From Kocuria rosea (GTDB lineage Bacteria; Actinomycetota; Actinomycetes; Actinomycetales; Micrococcaceae): a stretch of DNA of 64,000 nt. Under the pieces are notes generated by a model. The model made no database searches. It saw nothing but the letters and a program-made list of their open reading frames with translations, and was not told where the DNA came from. Position numbers and translations under genes: made by a program. Positions 47,022 through 57,606 of the stretch are shown one piece after another. Each line of letters starts with the position of its first letter. Positions within the stretch are counted from its first letter, which is position 1. The stretch lies in NCBI RefSeq assembly GCF_006094695.1, contig NZ_CP035103.1, positions 2,480,001 through 2,544,000 of the forward strand, given 5' to 3'.

Positions 47022-49574
47022 TCAGCCGCGGAGCACGGCGCCGTGGCGCTCGGCGGCGACGGCGACGGCCGCCTCGCGGGCGGCGGAGGCCTCGTCCGCG
47101 GTCAGCGTGCGGTCCGGGGCCCGGAAGCGCAGCGCGAAGGCGACCGACTTCCGGCCCTCCTCGATGCCGGGTCCCTGGTAGACGTCGAAGACGCGGACGT
47201 CCTCGAGGAGCTCCCCGGCGCCCTCCTCGAGCGCGGCCCGCAGCTCGGCGGCCGGCACGGAGGCGTCCACCACGAGCGCGACGTCCTGCGTGGCGGCCGG
47301 GTAGCCGGAGATCGGGCGCGCCTGGACGACCCCGGACTCGGCCGCGGTGAGCGAGCTGAGGTTCAGCTCCATCGCCACGGTCCGCTCGGGGAGGTCCTGC
47401 GCGGCGACGAGCTGCGGGTGCAGCTCGCCCGCGTAGCCCAGCGGGGTGCCGTCGGCGGTGGCGAGCACCGCGGTGCGGCCCGGGTGGAACGCCTGGTGGG
47501 TGCCCTGGCGGACGGTCAGCTCGACCCCCAGCACCTCGGCGGCCAGCCGGGCGGTGTCGAGGGCGTCCTGCCAGTCGAACGCGCGCGGCGCGGTCCACGG
47601 CCCCTCGGCCGCGTCCTTGCCGGCGAGGACCGCGGCGAGGTGGCGCGGCTGGGCGGGCAGGCCGGCCTCGAGCTCCTCGAGCACCGCCGGGTCCGGGCGC
47701 GCCCCCAGCGGCGGGATGCTCGCGCTGCCGAGCTGCTCGCCGGGGCGGAAGACGCGCCCGACCTCGTAGAGCGCCAGGTCGCGGAAGCCGCGGGAGGTGT
47801 TGCGCCGCAGCACCTCGAGCAGGCCCGGGAGCAGGGACACGCGCAGCATCCCCTGGGCCTCGCTGATCGGGTTGGCCAGCTTCACCGACGGCACGGGCAC
47901 CCCGGGCTCGGGGGCACCCCACAGCTCGTTGTCCGCCTGCGCGACGAACGGGTAGGCGAGCACCTCGGTCAGCCCGGCGGCCGCGAGCGCGTCGGCCACC
48001 CGCTTGCGGGCCTGTTGCTCAGCGGTCAGGCCGCGCCCGGGGGGCGCCACGGGCAGCCGCGAGGGGATCGCGTCGTAGCCCACGAGGCGGGCGATCTCCT
48101 CGACCAGGTCCTCCTTCTCGACCAGGTCGGGCCGCCACGACGGGGGCACGACGCGCCAGCCGTCGTCGGTGGCCTCGACCTGCGCGCCGAGCTCGGTGAG
48201 GGTCGCGACGACCTGCTCCGCCGTGTACTCCACGCCCGTGCGGCGGCTCGGGTGGTCCCAGGGCAGCTCGATGGGCGCGGGGGCGGTGGTGGCGTCCACG
48301 TCGGTGACCCCGGGCCCGGCCGTGCCGCCGGCCAGCTCCACGAGCAGCTCCACGGCGCGCTGGGCGGCCACCGGGGCGATCTGCGGGTCCACGCCGCGCT
48401 CGAAGCGCTTGGACGCCTCGGAGGGCAGCCGGTGCCGGCGGGTGGTGCGGGCGATCGAGACCTCGTCGAAGCGGGCCGCCTCCACGAGGACGTCGACGGT
48501 GGCGTCCGAGACCTCGGTGGCCGCCCCGCCCATGACCCCGGCCAGGCCGATGGGCCCGGACCCGTCGGTGATGAGCAGGTCCTCGGGGTCCAGGGTGCGC
48601 CGCTTGCCGTCCAGGGTGGTCAGGGTCTCGCCCGGCGCCGCCCGGCGGACCCCGATGCCGCCGGTCAGCGTCCCGAGGTCGTAGAAGTGCAGCGGCTGGC
48701 CGAGCTCGAGCATCACGTAGTTGGAGACGTCCACCGGCAGGGAGATCGAGCGGATCCCCGCCAGGCGCAGCCGCGCCGACATCCACGGGGGTGTGGGGGC
48801 GCTCGCGTCGATGCCGGTCACCGTGCGGGCGACGAAGCGGGTGCACCCGGGGTTGCCGTGGATCGGGGCGTCGTCCTCGACGGCCACGGGGAAGCCGTCC
48901 GCGGTGGGGGCGGGCACCCGGGGCGCCACGGTCCCGGCCGGGTCGGTGAAGGGCTCGTGCACGGCGTGGCAGTACTCGCGGGCCACGCCGCGGATCGAGA
49001 ACGCGTAGCCGCGGTCCGGGGTCACGTTGATCTCGGCGGCCTCGTCGTGGAGGCCGAGCAGCTCGAGGGCGTCCGTGCCGAGCTCCGGGTCCAGGCCGAG
49101 GGTCGAGAGCACCAGGATGCCGTCGTGGTCCTCGCCGATGCCGAGCTCCCGGACGGAGGCGATCATCCCGGCGGAGGTGTGGCCGTAGGTCCTGCGCGCC
49201 GAGATCCTGAAGTCCCCGGGCAGGACGGCGCCGGGCAGGGTCACGACGACCTTGTCCCCGACCTCGAAGTTGTGGGCCCCGCAGATCACGCCCTGCACGC
49301 CGGAGGGGTCGATGCCCTCGCCGGTCAGGGTCTGCTCCTGGCCCTCGGGGACCACGCGGACGGTGCACCAGTTGACGGTCTTGCCGTTGGAGTGGGTCTC
49401 CGGCTCCTTGGACAGCACCTGGCCGACCACGACCGGGCCCTTCAGGTGGTCCGCGGGACGGTGCACGTCCTCCTCCTCGAGGCCCACCGTCACCAGGGCG
49501 GCCAGGACGTCCTCGGCGGTCGCGTCCGCCGGGACGGGGGCGTGCTCGCGCAGCCATGACAAAGGAACTCGCAT
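47022..49574 (-). CDS. pheT: phenylalanyl-tRNA synthetase beta subunit
   Basis: Large subunit of the (alpha-beta)2 enzyme. The 850 residues include the N-terminal MRVPLSWLREHAP, a tRNA-binding EMAP-like domain (VVVGQVLSKEPETHSNG, about 47-63), the B3/B4 editing domain, a B5 domain and the C-terminal FDX-ACB anticodon-binding domain (VFDVYQGPGIEEGRKSVAF, split, ending near 850). It begins 3 bases after the pheS stop, so the two subunits are made together. A hairpin ends the unit. Confidence 0.97.
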   Translation of the reverse strand: MRVPLSWLREHAPVPADATAEDVLAALVTVGLEEEDVHRPADHLKGPVVVGQVLSKEPETHSNGKTVNWCTVRVVPEGQEQTLTGEGIDPSGVQGVICGAHNFEVGDKVVVTLPGAVLPGDFRISARRTYGHTSAGMIASVRELGIGEDHDGILVLSTLGLDPELGTDALELLGLHDEAAEINVTPDRGYAFSIRGVAREYCHAVHEPFTDPAGTVAPRVPAPTADGFPVAVEDDAPIHGNPGCTRFVARTVTGIDASAPTPPWMSARLRLAGIRSISLPVDVSNYVMLELGQPLHFYDLGTLTGGIGVRRAAPGETLTTLDGKRRTLDPEDLLITDGSGPIGLAGVMGGAATEVSDATVDVLVEAARFDEVSIARTTRRHRLPSEASKRFERGVDPQIAPVAAQRAVELLVELAGGTAGPGVTDVDATTAPAPIELPWDHPSRRTGVEYTAEQVVATLTELGAQVEATDDGWRVVPPSWRPDLVEKEDLVEEIARLVGYDAIPSRLPVAPPGRGLTAEQQARKRVADALAAAGLTEVLAYPFVAQADNELWGAPEPGVPVPSVKLANPISEAQGMLRVSLLPGLLEVLRRNTSRGFRDLALYEVGRVFRPGEQLGSASIPPLGARPDPAVLEELEAGLPAQPRHLAAVLAGKDAAEGPWTAPRAFDWQDALDTARLAAEVLGVELTVRQGTHQAFHPGRTAVLATADGTPLGYAGELHPQLVAAQDLPERTVAMELNLSSLTAAESGVVQARPISGYPAATQDVALVVDASVPAAELRAALEEGAGELLEDVRVFDVYQGPGIEEGRKSVAFALRFRAPDRTLTADEASAAREAAVAVAAERHGAVLRG

Positions 49575-49577
49575 GTC

Positions 49578-51367
<1,790 letters not shown>

Positions 51368-51382
51368 CCGGCGCGCCGCCAC

Positions 51383-51415
51383 CTGACCCGCTCCGGCCGG
51401 CACGGACCGGGTCAG
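51383..51415. terminator. bidirectional hairpin between converging genes
   Basis: CTGACCCGCTCCG and CGGACCGGGTCAG pair at 12 of 13 positions around a 7-base loop; the stem covers the stop codon of the MutT gene. Confidence 0.65.
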
Positions 51416-51864
51416 CCCCGCAGGTGGTCCAGCAGGGCGTGCACGATCGGCAGGTCGGCCGGGATCCAGGGGAGCTCGAGCGCGGCGGCGGGGTCGGCGA
51501 GCGGGAGCCACCGCACGGCCAGGTGGTCCTCCCCCAGCACGGGCCGGGGGTCGCCGCCGGCGGCCACGGCCGTCCAGACCCGCATCGCCGCGGTGTCCTT
51601 GAGCGGCCAGCCCTGGGCGTGCGGTCCGCGCACCTCCGCGAGCAGCCGGACGTCCACGCCGAGCTCCTCGGCGCACTCCCGCACCAGGGCCTGCTCGCAG
51701 CTCTCGTCCGGCTCCTGTTTGCCGCCGGGGAACTCCCACAGGCCCCGCAGGGCCTCGGGGTAGGCCCGCTGCGCGGCGAGGAAGGCCGTGGGGCGGCGGG
51801 CGTCGTCGAGGAGGGCGGCGCCGACCACCTGGGTGCGGTACGCGGCGGGCAACGGAGCGGTCAC
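51412..51864 (-). CDS. NUDIX hydrolase, MutT/8-oxo-dGTP type
   Basis: Housecleaning hydrolase that likely removes oxidised or odd nucleoside triphosphates. The 150 residues open with QVVGAALLD and hold the NUDIX box from FPGGKQEPDE to RECAEELGV (about 46-68) with all consensus residues. GTG 51864 begins 4 bases after the stop of the rRNA methyltransferase gene, so it is in the infC-to-methyltransferase unit. The FPGGK and W-E-F pattern is that of MutT-like proteins; the true substrate is not fixed by sequence. Confidence 0.88.
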   Translation of the reverse strand: MTAPLPAAYRTQVVGAALLDDARRPTAFLAAQRAYPEALRGLWEFPGGKQEPDESCEQALVRECAEELGVDVRLLAEVRGPHAQGWPLKDTAAMRVWTAVAAGGDPRPVLGEDHLAVRWLPLADPAAALELPWIPADLPIVHALLDHLRG

Positions 51865-51868
51865 GGGC

Positions 51869-52783
51869 TCAGCGCCCGTCCCCGGCGCCGGGGCGCCGCT
51901 GGGCCCGGGCCGAGGCGTAGAGGCACACGGTGGCGGCGGTGCCCACGTTGAGGGACTCCGCCCGGCCGTGCACCGGCACGGCGACGCGGTGGTCGGCCAG
52001 CGCCTTCTCCTCCTCCGACAGTCCCCGGGCCTCGTTGCCGAAGAGCCACACGGTGGGGCGCGCCAGGTCGTAGGGGGTGTCGACCCCGTCCGCGCCGGCG
52101 GCCCGGGCGGCGGAGGCGTCCTGGAGGCGGTCGAGGTCGACGTCCCCGTGGCCGTCGGCGGCCAGCACGCCGCACCCGGCGGCGCGGGCGGCCCCGAGCA
52201 GCGCGGGCAGGTCGGCGCCCACGACGACGGGCAGGTGGAAGAGGGAGCCGGCGGTCGAGCGCACGGTCTTGGGGTTGTAGACGTCCACGCTGCCGGCGGT
52301 GAGCACCACCGCGTCCGCGCCGGCGGCGTCCGCCGCGCGCAGCACGGTGCCGGCGTTGCCGGGGTCCTGGACCCGGGCCAGCACGGCCACGAGCCGCGGC
52401 CGGGCGGCGAGCACGGCCCCGAGGTCCGCGTCGAGGGGGCGGCACACGACGACGACGCCCTGCGGGGTCACCGCGTCGCTCATCGCGGCGAGGACCTCCC
52501 GCGTCACGAGGCGAACGAACACGGAGCGGTCCTCGGCCACACGCTCGAGGAGCGCGGCGATGTCCGGGTGGCGGCCCAGGGCGTCCTCGGTGACGTAGAC
52601 GGCGTCCACGCACGGGGACTCCGGATGCCGGGCCAGGGCCTCGCGGGCGTTCTGCGGGCCCTCGGCGAGGAACAGCCCGCGCTTGGAACGCGCGGAGCGC
52701 CCGACCAGTCCCGCGACGTCCCTGACCCGATCGGCTCGGGGGTTGGACATCGGCTGGGCGGCCAGGCGCTCCGTGAGGTTCAC
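51869..52783 (-). CDS. SpoU-family (TrmH-like) rRNA 2'-O-methyltransferase
   Basis: SPOUT-type methyltransferase that modifies a ribose in rRNA. Motif 1 is VLARVQDPGNAGTVLRAADA (about residues 130-149), motif 2 is LFGNEARGLS and motif 3 is VPVHGRAESLNVGTAATV, which make the trefoil knot that binds SAM. A substrate-binding N-terminal domain begins NPRADRVRDVAGL. I use GTG 52783 (304 residues); ATG 52750 is possible. The place next to rplT is that of the gene called tsnR in M. tuberculosis; a link to thiostrepton resistance is not implied. Confidence 0.92.
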   Translation of the reverse strand: MNLTERLAAQPMSNPRADRVRDVAGLVGRSARSKRGLFLAEGPQNAREALARHPESPCVDAVYVTEDALGRHPDIAALLERVAEDRSVFVRLVTREVLAAMSDAVTPQGVVVVCRPLDADLGAVLAARPRLVAVLARVQDPGNAGTVLRAADAAGADAVVLTAGSVDVYNPKTVRSTAGSLFHLPVVVGADLPALLGAARAAGCGVLAADGHGDVDLDRLQDASAARAAGADGVDTPYDLARPTVWLFGNEARGLSEEEKALADHRVAVPVHGRAESLNVGTAATVCLYASARAQRRPGAGDGR

Positions 52784-52797
52784 TGCTCCGACTGTGC

Positions 52798-53187
52798 TCA
52801 GGCGGCGGCTTCGCGCGGCGCGGAGGTGTCCTCCGGCAGGGCGTTCTTCGCGATCTCGACCAGACCGGCGAACGCCTGCTGGTCGTTCACGGCCAGCTCG
52901 GCGAGCATCCGGCGGTCGACCTCCACCTCGGCGGCCTTGAGGCCCTGGATGAAGCGGTTGTAGGTCAGGCCGTTGGCGCGGGCCGCGGCGTTGATGCGCT
53001 GGATCCACAGCCGGCGGAAGTCGCCCTTGCGCTTCCGGCGGTCGTTGTAGCTGTAGACGAACGAGTGGGTGACCTGCTCCTTCGCCTTGCGGTACAGGCG
53101 CGAGCGCTGGCCGCGGTAGCCGGAGGCCTGCTCGAGGATTTCCCGGCGCTTCTTGTGGGCGTTGACCGCCCGCTTCACACGTGCCAC
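52798..53187 (-). CDS. rplT: 50S ribosomal protein L20
   Basis: Assembly protein of the large subunit. It starts [19 protein letters not shown], has [18 protein letters not shown] and ends in a Pro/Glu-rich tail; 129 residues. L20 represses its own operon in other bacteria by binding the mRNA leader. It lies 94 bases after rpmI in the infC-rpmI-rplT unit. Confidence 0.97.
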   Translation of the reverse strand: MARVKRAVNAHKKRREILEQASGYRGQRSRLYRKAKEQVTHSFVYSYNDRRKRKGDFRRLWIQRINAAARANGLTYNRFIQGLKAAEVEVDRRMLAELAVNDQQAFAGLVEIAKNALPEDTSAPREAAA

Positions 53188-53281
53188 GTGTGTACTCCTT
53201 CACTTCGGTCCCGGCCGCGCGGCCGGGAGGTCAAATCTGTGCGGGGCGGGGAGTCGGACTCCCCGGGGGATGCGGTGGGGA

Positions 53282-53476
53282 CTACTTGCCCAGCATCTTC
53301 TTGATGACCTTGGCGTCGCCGGGGGCCACGATCTGGTCGGAGGCCAGGCGGCGGGTCAGCCGCGAGGACTTGTGCTCCAGGTAGTGGCGGCGGTTGGCCT
53401 GCTGGCGCTTCACCTTGCCGGTACCGGTGAGCTTGAAGCGCTTCTTCGCCCCGCTGTGGGTCTTCATCTTCGGCAT
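53282..53476 (-). CDS. rpmI: 50S ribosomal protein L35
   Basis: A 64-residue basic protein starting [20 protein letters not shown] and ending VIKKMLGK, the full L35. I use ATG 53476, which follows AAGGAGAG; the longer frame from 53524 is not needed. Lies between infC (156 bases upstream) and rplT. Confidence 0.97.
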   Translation of the reverse strand: MPKMKTHSGAKKRFKLTGTGKVKRQQANRRHYLEHKSSRLTRRLASDQIVAPGDAKVIKKMLGK

Positions 53477-53632
53477 GTGGCCGCTCTCCTTGCGTTTCTT
53501 CCGGTGGTGGCCACCGGAGGGCACGGCGACGTCCGCCGCACCTCCACGGTGCCCCTGGGTGCAACCGGGACCGGCTGCGCGCCGCGGGGCGCTGTCAGTT
53601 CTGCTCCGCTCGCGCGGAAGGTCGTGCGCCGC

Positions 53633-54586
53633 TCAGGCCTGGGGCCCGGGCTTGGCGCCCGGCTTGGGACCGGGCCGGGGAGCCTTCGGCGCCGCGGCCG
53701 GGGCCGTGGGCGCCGGGGCCTTCGGGGCCGGCGGCTTCGGGGCGGCCTTCGGCGCCGGGGCCTCGACGACCTCGGGCGCCTCCGCGACCTCGGGCTCCGG
53801 GGCCTCGACGGCCTCGGGCGCCTCCGGCTCGGCGACCTCGGGCTCGGGGGCGGCGGCCTGCGCCGTCTCCGGGACCTCGGGCTCCGGGGCCGGCTGCTGC
53901 ACCGGTTCCTCGGCCTGCCCGGCCCGTTCGCGCAGTTCGGCCGGGAACGCGTCCCCGATCGACTGGGTCACGGGCGCCGCGGAGGACGTGTCGATCTTGT
54001 CCTTCGCCTTGCGCTCGTTCTCGGCCTTCGCCTCGTCGCGCTGCTTCTGGCGGCGCGCCTCGGCCTTGGCCTCGGCCTTGTTCTTCAGCGGGCCCACGAC
54101 CATCACCATGTTGCGGCCGTCGACCCGGGGGCTCGACTCGACCGCGCCGACCTCCGCGACGTCGTTCGCGAAGCGCTCGAGCAGGCGGACGCCCATCTCG
54201 GGGCGCTGCTGCTCGCGGCCGCGGAACTGGATCATGGCCTTGACCTTGTCGCCGGCCCCGAGGAACCGCTTGGCGTGGCCGACCTTGGTCTCGTAGTCGT
54301 GGGTGTCGATCTTGAGCCGGAACCGGACCTCCTTGAGGACCGTGTTCGTCTGGTTCTTGCGCGACTCCCGGGCCTTGACCGCGGCCTCGTACTTGTACTT
54401 GCCGAAGTCCATGAGCTTGGCCACCGGCGGCTTGGCGTTGGGCGCCACCTCGACCAGATCGAGATCCGATTCGCGGGCCAGCCTCAGTGCGTCCTCGACG
54501 CGGACGATGCCGACCTGCTCGCCTGCGGGTCCGACGAGACGGACTTCGGGGACTCGGATTCTGTCATTGATACGTGGATCGCTAAT
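53633..54586 (-). CDS. infC: translation initiation factor IF-3, ATT start, long C-terminal extension
   Basis: Keeps the 30S subunit free and checks the start codon. The conserved beginning [20 protein letters not shown] has no ATG, GTG or TTG; AGGAG lies 6 bases before ATT 54586, so ATT is the start, as in E. coli infC where it lets IF-3 limit its own translation. The N-domain (about 1-75), the helical linker with [10 protein letters not shown] and the C-domain with [12 protein letters not shown] are complete by about residue 170. The remaining 147 residues are Pro/Ala/Glu-rich repeats turning to Pro/Lys-rich, so the protein has 317 residues instead of about 180. First gene of infC-rpmI-rplT. 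Confidence 0.95.
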   Translation of the reverse strand: MSDPRINDRIRVPEVRLVGPAGEQVGIVRVEDALRLARESDLDLVEVAPNAKPPVAKLMDFGKYKYEAAVKARESRKNQTNTVLKEVRFRLKIDTHDYETKVGHAKRFLGAGDKVKAMIQFRGREQQRPEMGVRLLERFANDVAEVGAVESSPRVDGRNMVMVVGPLKNKAEAKAEARRQKQRDEAKAENERKAKDKIDTSSAAPVTQSIGDAFPAELRERAGQAEEPVQQPAPEPEVPETAQAAAPEPEVAEPEAPEAVEAPEPEVAEAPEVVEAPAPKAAPKPPAPKAPAPTAPAAAPKAPRPGPKPGAKPGPQA

Positions 54587-54660
54587 GCCGTGCTCCTGAT
54601 GTTCTGCGTGGTCGCCCGGAGGTTTCCGGGGACCTCATGGTTCGGTCCGGTCCGCAACGA

Positions 54661-54880
54661 CAAAAAGCCCCCGCTGCGGTCGGCAAGCGGAGGCTCATCG
54701 GTGCGCCACCCGGGGGTGGCGCGCTGCGTGACGGAGCGGACGCGGGAACTCCCGGCCGTGCCGTCGTGCGGACGATGTCGTCGCGGACCCGGCGGCCGTG
54801 ATCAGGTCGTCCGAGCGGATCGGGGACCGTGGCCGGCGCGGGTGGGAGTCTCCTCCACTTGCACACTGCCGACCAGTCTA
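54661..54880 (-). promoter_or_regulatory. infC leader with promoter and terminator-like hairpin
   Basis: TAGACT (minus strand, 54880-54875) is a -10 candidate. Between it and infC lie an almost perfect palindrome (GCGCCACCC...GGGTGGCGC, 54701-54720) and then AGCCTCCGCT...AGCGGGGGCT followed by TTTTT (to about 54661), a textbook intrinsic terminator 75 bases before the ATT start. It may be an attenuator for the infC operon or the terminator of the DUF503 gene upstream. Confidence 0.6.
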
Positions 54881-54923
54881 GCCCATGGGCCGCCGGTTCG
54901 GGAAACGGCGGGCGTGCGCGCTG

Positions 54924-55220
54924 TCACTCGTCCTCGGTGCTGTGCAGGGCCCGGCGGGCCGAGAGCAGCTCCGTCTCCGGGCGGGCGGCGACGAAGCGCT
55001 CGACGTCGTCGAGGACCTCGACGAGGCGGGCGGCGTCGACCGCGACCACGGCGGTGCCCACCAGGGCCCGGCGGTGGAGCTCCAGGTGGCCGACCTCGGC
55101 CGCGGTCACGGGGAACCTGCGGCGCAGCTCCGCGACGAGGGGCCGCACCACGGAGCGCTTGCCCTTGAGGGAGTGCACGTCCCCCAGGAGCACGTCGAAC
55201 TCGATCCACCCGATCCACAC
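54924..55220 (-). CDS. DUF503 family protein
   Basis: A small protein of 98 residues that starts at GTG 55220 (VWIGWIEFDVLLGDVHSLKGKRSVVRPL), with the SLKGKR pattern and the strand HLELHRRALVGTAVVAVDA of DUF503 (YlxP-like). YlxP in Bacillus is found next to rbfA in the nusA-infB region, which suggests a role around translation or ribosome maturation, but the function is unknown. A GGAGGAGG-like site precedes the start. It lies upstream of the infC leader on the same strand and diverges from the DUF1844 gene. Confidence 0.88.
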   Translation of the reverse strand: MWIGWIEFDVLLGDVHSLKGKRSVVRPLVAELRRRFPVTAAEVGHLELHRRALVGTAVVAVDAARLVEVLDDVERFVAARPETELLSARRALHSTEDE

Positions 55221-55325
55221 GGCGTCCCCGCCTCCTCCCGGCCGTCCCCCGGCCTCCCCAGCAGGATAGTGCCGGCGGGGCCGGGACGGTCCGGGCGGCG
55301 GACAGCGGTGTGGCAGAGTTGGGAC

Positions 55326-55736
55326 ATGACTTCCGAGAACACCTTCCGCTTCGACGACGACGCCGCACGGTCCGGCCAGGAGATCCCGCAGGAGACGGTC
55401 AGCGCCGTCGACGAGCAGATGCGCGACATCGCGGAGGTCCCCGCCATCGAGGTCATCACGACCGCGGCCGTGCACCTCATGAGCGCCGCCGCCGTGAAGT
55501 GCGGTCTCGCCGCCGGCGAGGACGCGGAGGAGCTCAAGGACCTCGACGAGGCGCGCAAGCTCATCACCGCGCTGGCCGGCTTCGTCACCGCCGCGGCCCC
55601 GGAGATCGGCTCGCAGCACGCCGCTCCGCTGCGCGACGGCCTGCGCACCCTGCAGCTCGCGTTCCGGGAGGCCTCGCGCTACCCGGACGCCCCCGGCCAG
55701 GGACCCGGCGAGCGGTTCACGGGTCCCGTCACCTGA
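55326..55736 (+). CDS. DUF1844 family protein
   Basis: A 136-residue cytosolic protein conserved beside infC in many actinobacteria. The core IEVITTAAVHLMSAAAVKCGLA (split, about 40-60) and DLDEARKLITALAGFVTAA (split, about 73-91) give two amphipathic helices. An acidic N-terminus precedes it. CAGAGT lies 6 bases before the ATG, so the RNA may be leaderless. Function unknown to me. Confidence 0.88.
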   Translation: MTSENTFRFDDDAARSGQEIPQETVSAVDEQMRDIAEVPAIEVITTAAVHLMSAAAVKCGLAAGEDAEELKDLDEARKLITALAGFVTAAAPEIGSQHAAPLRDGLRTLQLAFREASRYPDAPGQGPGERFTGPVT

Positions 55737-55780
55737 GGACCGTCACCCCGCGTGCCGCGGGCTGATCCGGGTTCCCCGGG

Positions 55781-56635
55781 TCAGCCCGCCGTCGTGAGAC
55801 GCAGCTGCATCGAGTCCACGTCCTCCGCGAGGGCCGGCTCGACGCTCAGCCGGGCCTGGAAGCGGGCGACGACGTCGTCCAGCTGCGCCCGGTCGAGCCC
55901 GGCGCGCAGGGACAGCACCACGGCCAGCTCGGGGCCCGCCCCGCCGCCCCGGACGACCACCCCGTCCGCGGCGCGCACGGCCACCCCGTCGCCGGGGGCC
56001 GTCCCCACGCCGAGCACCCCGGGCAGGTCCTCGGCGCAGCGCCGCACGGCCGCCCCGACCGCCGGGCTGCGGTAGGAGGGCGTCCAGGTCCTGCCCTGGG
56101 CCAGCGCCCAGAGGGCCGGGCGGCGCACGACGAACGGGAGCTCCGTGCCCGGGTCGAGCACGAGCAGCTGGGTGCCGTCCTTGACCGCGGCCACGGCCGC
56201 CCGGCGGACGTCCGTGGCCACCGGCCGCGCCCGGTCGTGCCAGTGCGCGAGCGCCGCGGTGGACGTGAAGACCGGCAGCACCTGCCGGCCGTCCGCCGCC
56301 CGCAGGGACACGAGGGCCATGTCGGCCTCCTTGTCGGCCACCAGACCGGCCTCGGTCACGGTCGAGGCCGAGACCTCGGCCACGACGGGCACGAACACCC
56401 GGGTCCCGGCCAGCGCGGCGACCACCGCGGACTCGTCCCCCCTCCCCGCGCGCAGGTCCTCGAGGGCCTGCAGCACGGCCGGGGCGGCGGCGCCGTCGTC
56501 GTCGGGGAAGCGGTGGGTGTGGCTGGTGCCCTCCCCCAGGTCGCGCCCGGCCCAGGCCTGGCCGCCGGTGTCCTCCGTGCCGCCCGCGCCCGCGAGCTGG
56601 GCGGCGATGTGCGCCGGCAGGGGCCGCCCGGTCAC
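55781..56635 (-). CDS. SseB family protein
   Basis: A 284-residue cytosolic protein with an SseB N-terminal domain: [15 protein letters not shown] (about 74-88), a lysine/aspartate-rich turn [11 protein letters not shown] and [17 protein letters not shown], followed by a second domain to the end. SseB was first described with serine sensitivity in E. coli; in actinobacteria its job is unknown. GTG 56635 overlaps the hisA stop, so it is the last gene of the his-linked unit. It converges on the DUF1844 gene. Confidence 0.87.
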   Translation of the reverse strand: MTGRPLPAHIAAQLAGAGGTEDTGGQAWAGRDLGEGTSHTHRFPDDDGAAAPAVLQALEDLRAGRGDESAVVAALAGTRVFVPVVAEVSASTVTEAGLVADKEADMALVSLRAADGRQVLPVFTSTAALAHWHDRARPVATDVRRAAVAAVKDGTQLLVLDPGTELPFVVRRPALWALAQGRTWTPSYRSPAVGAAVRRCAEDLPGVLGVGTAPGDGVAVRAADGVVVRGGGAGPELAVVLSLRAGLDRAQLDDVVARFQARLSVEPALAEDVDSMQLRLTTAG

Positions 56636-57384
56636 CGCGCTCCCGGCCGGCCCGCCACGTCGAGGGCCTCCTCGAGGGTGAAGCGGCCCGCGTAGAGGGC
56701 CTTGCCCACGATCGCGCCCTCGACGCCGGAGGGCACCAGGGTGCGCAGGGCGGCGAGGTCCTCGAGGGAGGAGATCCCCCCGGAGGCGACCACGGGCTTG
56801 TCGGTGCGGGTCGCGACCTCCTGCAGCAGCTCCAGGTTGGGGCCCTTGAGGGTGCCGTCCTTGGTGACGTCGGTGACCACGTAGCGGGCGCAGCCGTGCT
56901 CCTCGAGGCGGTCCAGGACCTCCCAGAGGTCCCCGCCCTCCTCGGTCCAGCCGCGGGCGGCGAGCACGGTGCCCCGCACGTCGAGGCCCACCGCGATGAC
57001 GTCGCCGTGCTCGGCGATGACCTTCTGCGTCCACTCGGGGTTCTCGAGGGCCGCGGTGCCCAGGTTGATCCGCGCGGGGTCCAGGGACAGCGCCCGCTCC
57101 AGCGAGGCGTCGTCGCGGATGCCGCCGGACATCTCGACCTTCAGCTCCAGCTCGGCGGCCACGCGGCGGAGGACGTCGATGTTGTCGCCGCGGCCGAAGG
57201 CGGCGTCGAGGTCCACGAGATGGATCCACTCGGCGCCGGCCTCCTGCCACGCGAGGGCGGCCTCGAGCGGGTCGCCGTAGCCGGTCTCGGAGCCGGCCTC
57301 GCCCTGGACCAGGCGCACGGCCTGGCCGTCCGCGACGTCGACGGCGGGCAGCAGCTGGAGGCGGGGGGTCTCGCTCAGGGACAT
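56632..57384 (-). CDS. priA: phosphoribosyl isomerase A (HisA/TrpF, PriA)
   Basis: TIM-barrel isomerase of histidine synthesis; in actinobacteria without trpF the same enzyme also serves tryptophan synthesis. The 250 residues show the first catalytic aspartate in [15 protein letters not shown] (about 11-25), the phosphate-binding EMSGGIRDD and the second aspartate in [16 protein letters not shown] (about 170-185). DGTL and the ASGGISS loop are the PriA pattern. The gene follows a 53-codon membrane protein gene and overlaps sseB. Confidence 0.95.
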   Translation of the reverse strand: MSLSETPRLQLLPAVDVADGQAVRLVQGEAGSETGYGDPLEAALAWQEAGAEWIHLVDLDAAFGRGDNIDVLRRVAAELELKVEMSGGIRDDASLERALSLDPARINLGTAALENPEWTQKVIAEHGDVIAVGLDVRGTVLAARGWTEEGGDLWEVLDRLEEHGCARYVVTDVTKDGTLKGPNLELLQEVATRTDKPVVASGGISSLEDLAALRTLVPSGVEGAIVGKALYAGRFTLEEALDVAGRPGAR

Positions 57385-57444
57385 GGGTTCTCTTCTCTCG
57401 GTGCTCGGGTGCGGGTGTGCGGACGTTCGGGGTGGGCCCGGGGC

Positions 57445-57606
57445 TCAGCGGCCCTGGAACCAGGCGTACCAGCCGTAGCCGACGAGGGCCGCCGCGACGG
57501 CGGCCAGGAGGACGACCGTCCACAGCGGCTTGCGCTGCTGGTGGAACGAGATGGCGCCGCCGGCGACGAACGCCCCGAGCACCATGACGACGACGGCCGC
57601 GCTCAC
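57445..57606 (-). CDS. small two-helix membrane protein in the his operon
   Basis: A 53-residue frame from GTG 57606, which overlaps the hisH stop by GTGA, to 57445. It consists of two hydrophobic helices, [17 protein letters not shown] and [19 protein letters not shown], joined by HQQRKP and ending WFQGR. Coupling to hisH and a good protein shape support it as real. I know no function; similar tiny membrane proteins occur at this spot in related actinobacteria, as far as I recall. Confidence 0.75.
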   Translation of the reverse strand: MSAAVVVMVLGAFVAGGAISFHQQRKPLWTVVLLAAVAAALVGYGWYAWFQGR

